Assembly: GCA_045644725.1 (NCBI GenBank)
Contig: JAZRHK010000076.1
Coordinates: forward strand, 1 to 6,326
Direction: 5' to 3'
Source: CAAGNP01 sp045644725
GTDB taxonomy: Bacteria > Bacteroidota > Bacteroidia > Bacteroidales > UBA932
Length of the DNA stretch: 6,326 nt
Shown: positions 6,293 to 6,326 of the stretch, in pieces
Position numbering within the stretch: the stretch's first letter is position 1
Layout of the letters: each line of letters opens with the position of its first letter
Notes under the pieces: model-generated
Seen by the model: only the letters and a program-made list of their open reading frames with translations
What the model was told of the DNA's origin: nothing
Databases searched by the model: none
Translations under genes and position numbers: made by a program

Positions 6293-6324
6293 AAAAAAAA
6301 AGAGCAGCAATGTTGTGCTGCTCT
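6293..6324 (-). terminator. Intrinsic terminator of a minus-strand gene beyond the right edge
   Basis: AGAGCAGCA (6301-6309) pairs perfectly with TGCTGCTCT (6316-6324) around a six-base loop. Nine A residues at 6293-6301 become a T-tract when read on the minus strand. A minus-strand gene, or another feature transcribed leftward, should therefore end just outside the window, convergent with the lipoprotein operon. Confidence 0.85.
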
Positions 6325-6326
6325 CT

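Overview
The window looks like chromosomal DNA of a member of the Bacteroidota, probably Bacteroidales. Three things point there: Na+-NQR subunits whose sequences read like those of that phylum, a cluster of short lipoproteins with Bacteroidota-style lipoboxes (FTSC, LPSC, VSSC), and the phylum's promoter signature (-33 TTTG, -7 TAnnTTTG) in front of every transcription unit that starts here. Genus cannot be decided from the sequence.

Region 1 (1-1991, minus strand) is the start of a Na+-translocating NADH:quinone reductase operon. It holds complete nqrA followed, after 13 bases, by the first 197 codons of nqrB, which runs off the left edge. Region 2 (1992-2073) is a short divergent promoter region. 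Region 3 (2074-4479, plus strand) encodes a complete UvrD/PcrA-type superfamily 1A DNA helicase with all family motifs and a C-terminal Tudor-like domain. Region 4 (4480-4586) is a convergent gap with an AT-rich inverted repeat and a GC-rich hairpin.

Region 5 (4587-6232) is a lipoprotein locus. A 123-residue orphan lipoprotein on the minus strand is transcribed divergently from a two-gene plus-strand operon. That operon encodes a DUF4810-type lipoprotein and a DUF799/GNA1162-type lipoprotein. These two families usually sit beside a CsgG-like outer-membrane lipoprotein gene, and none is present here. Region 6 (6233-6326) contains two back-to-back intrinsic terminators, the second belonging to a minus-strand gene beyond the right edge.

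Most of the window is conserved housekeeping DNA. The part least explained by known biology is the three-lipoprotein locus: an envelope gene pair without its usual CsgG partner, facing an unrecognised lipoprotein across a shared 113-base promoter region. No RNA genes, insertion sequences, CRISPR arrays or attachment sites were seen.
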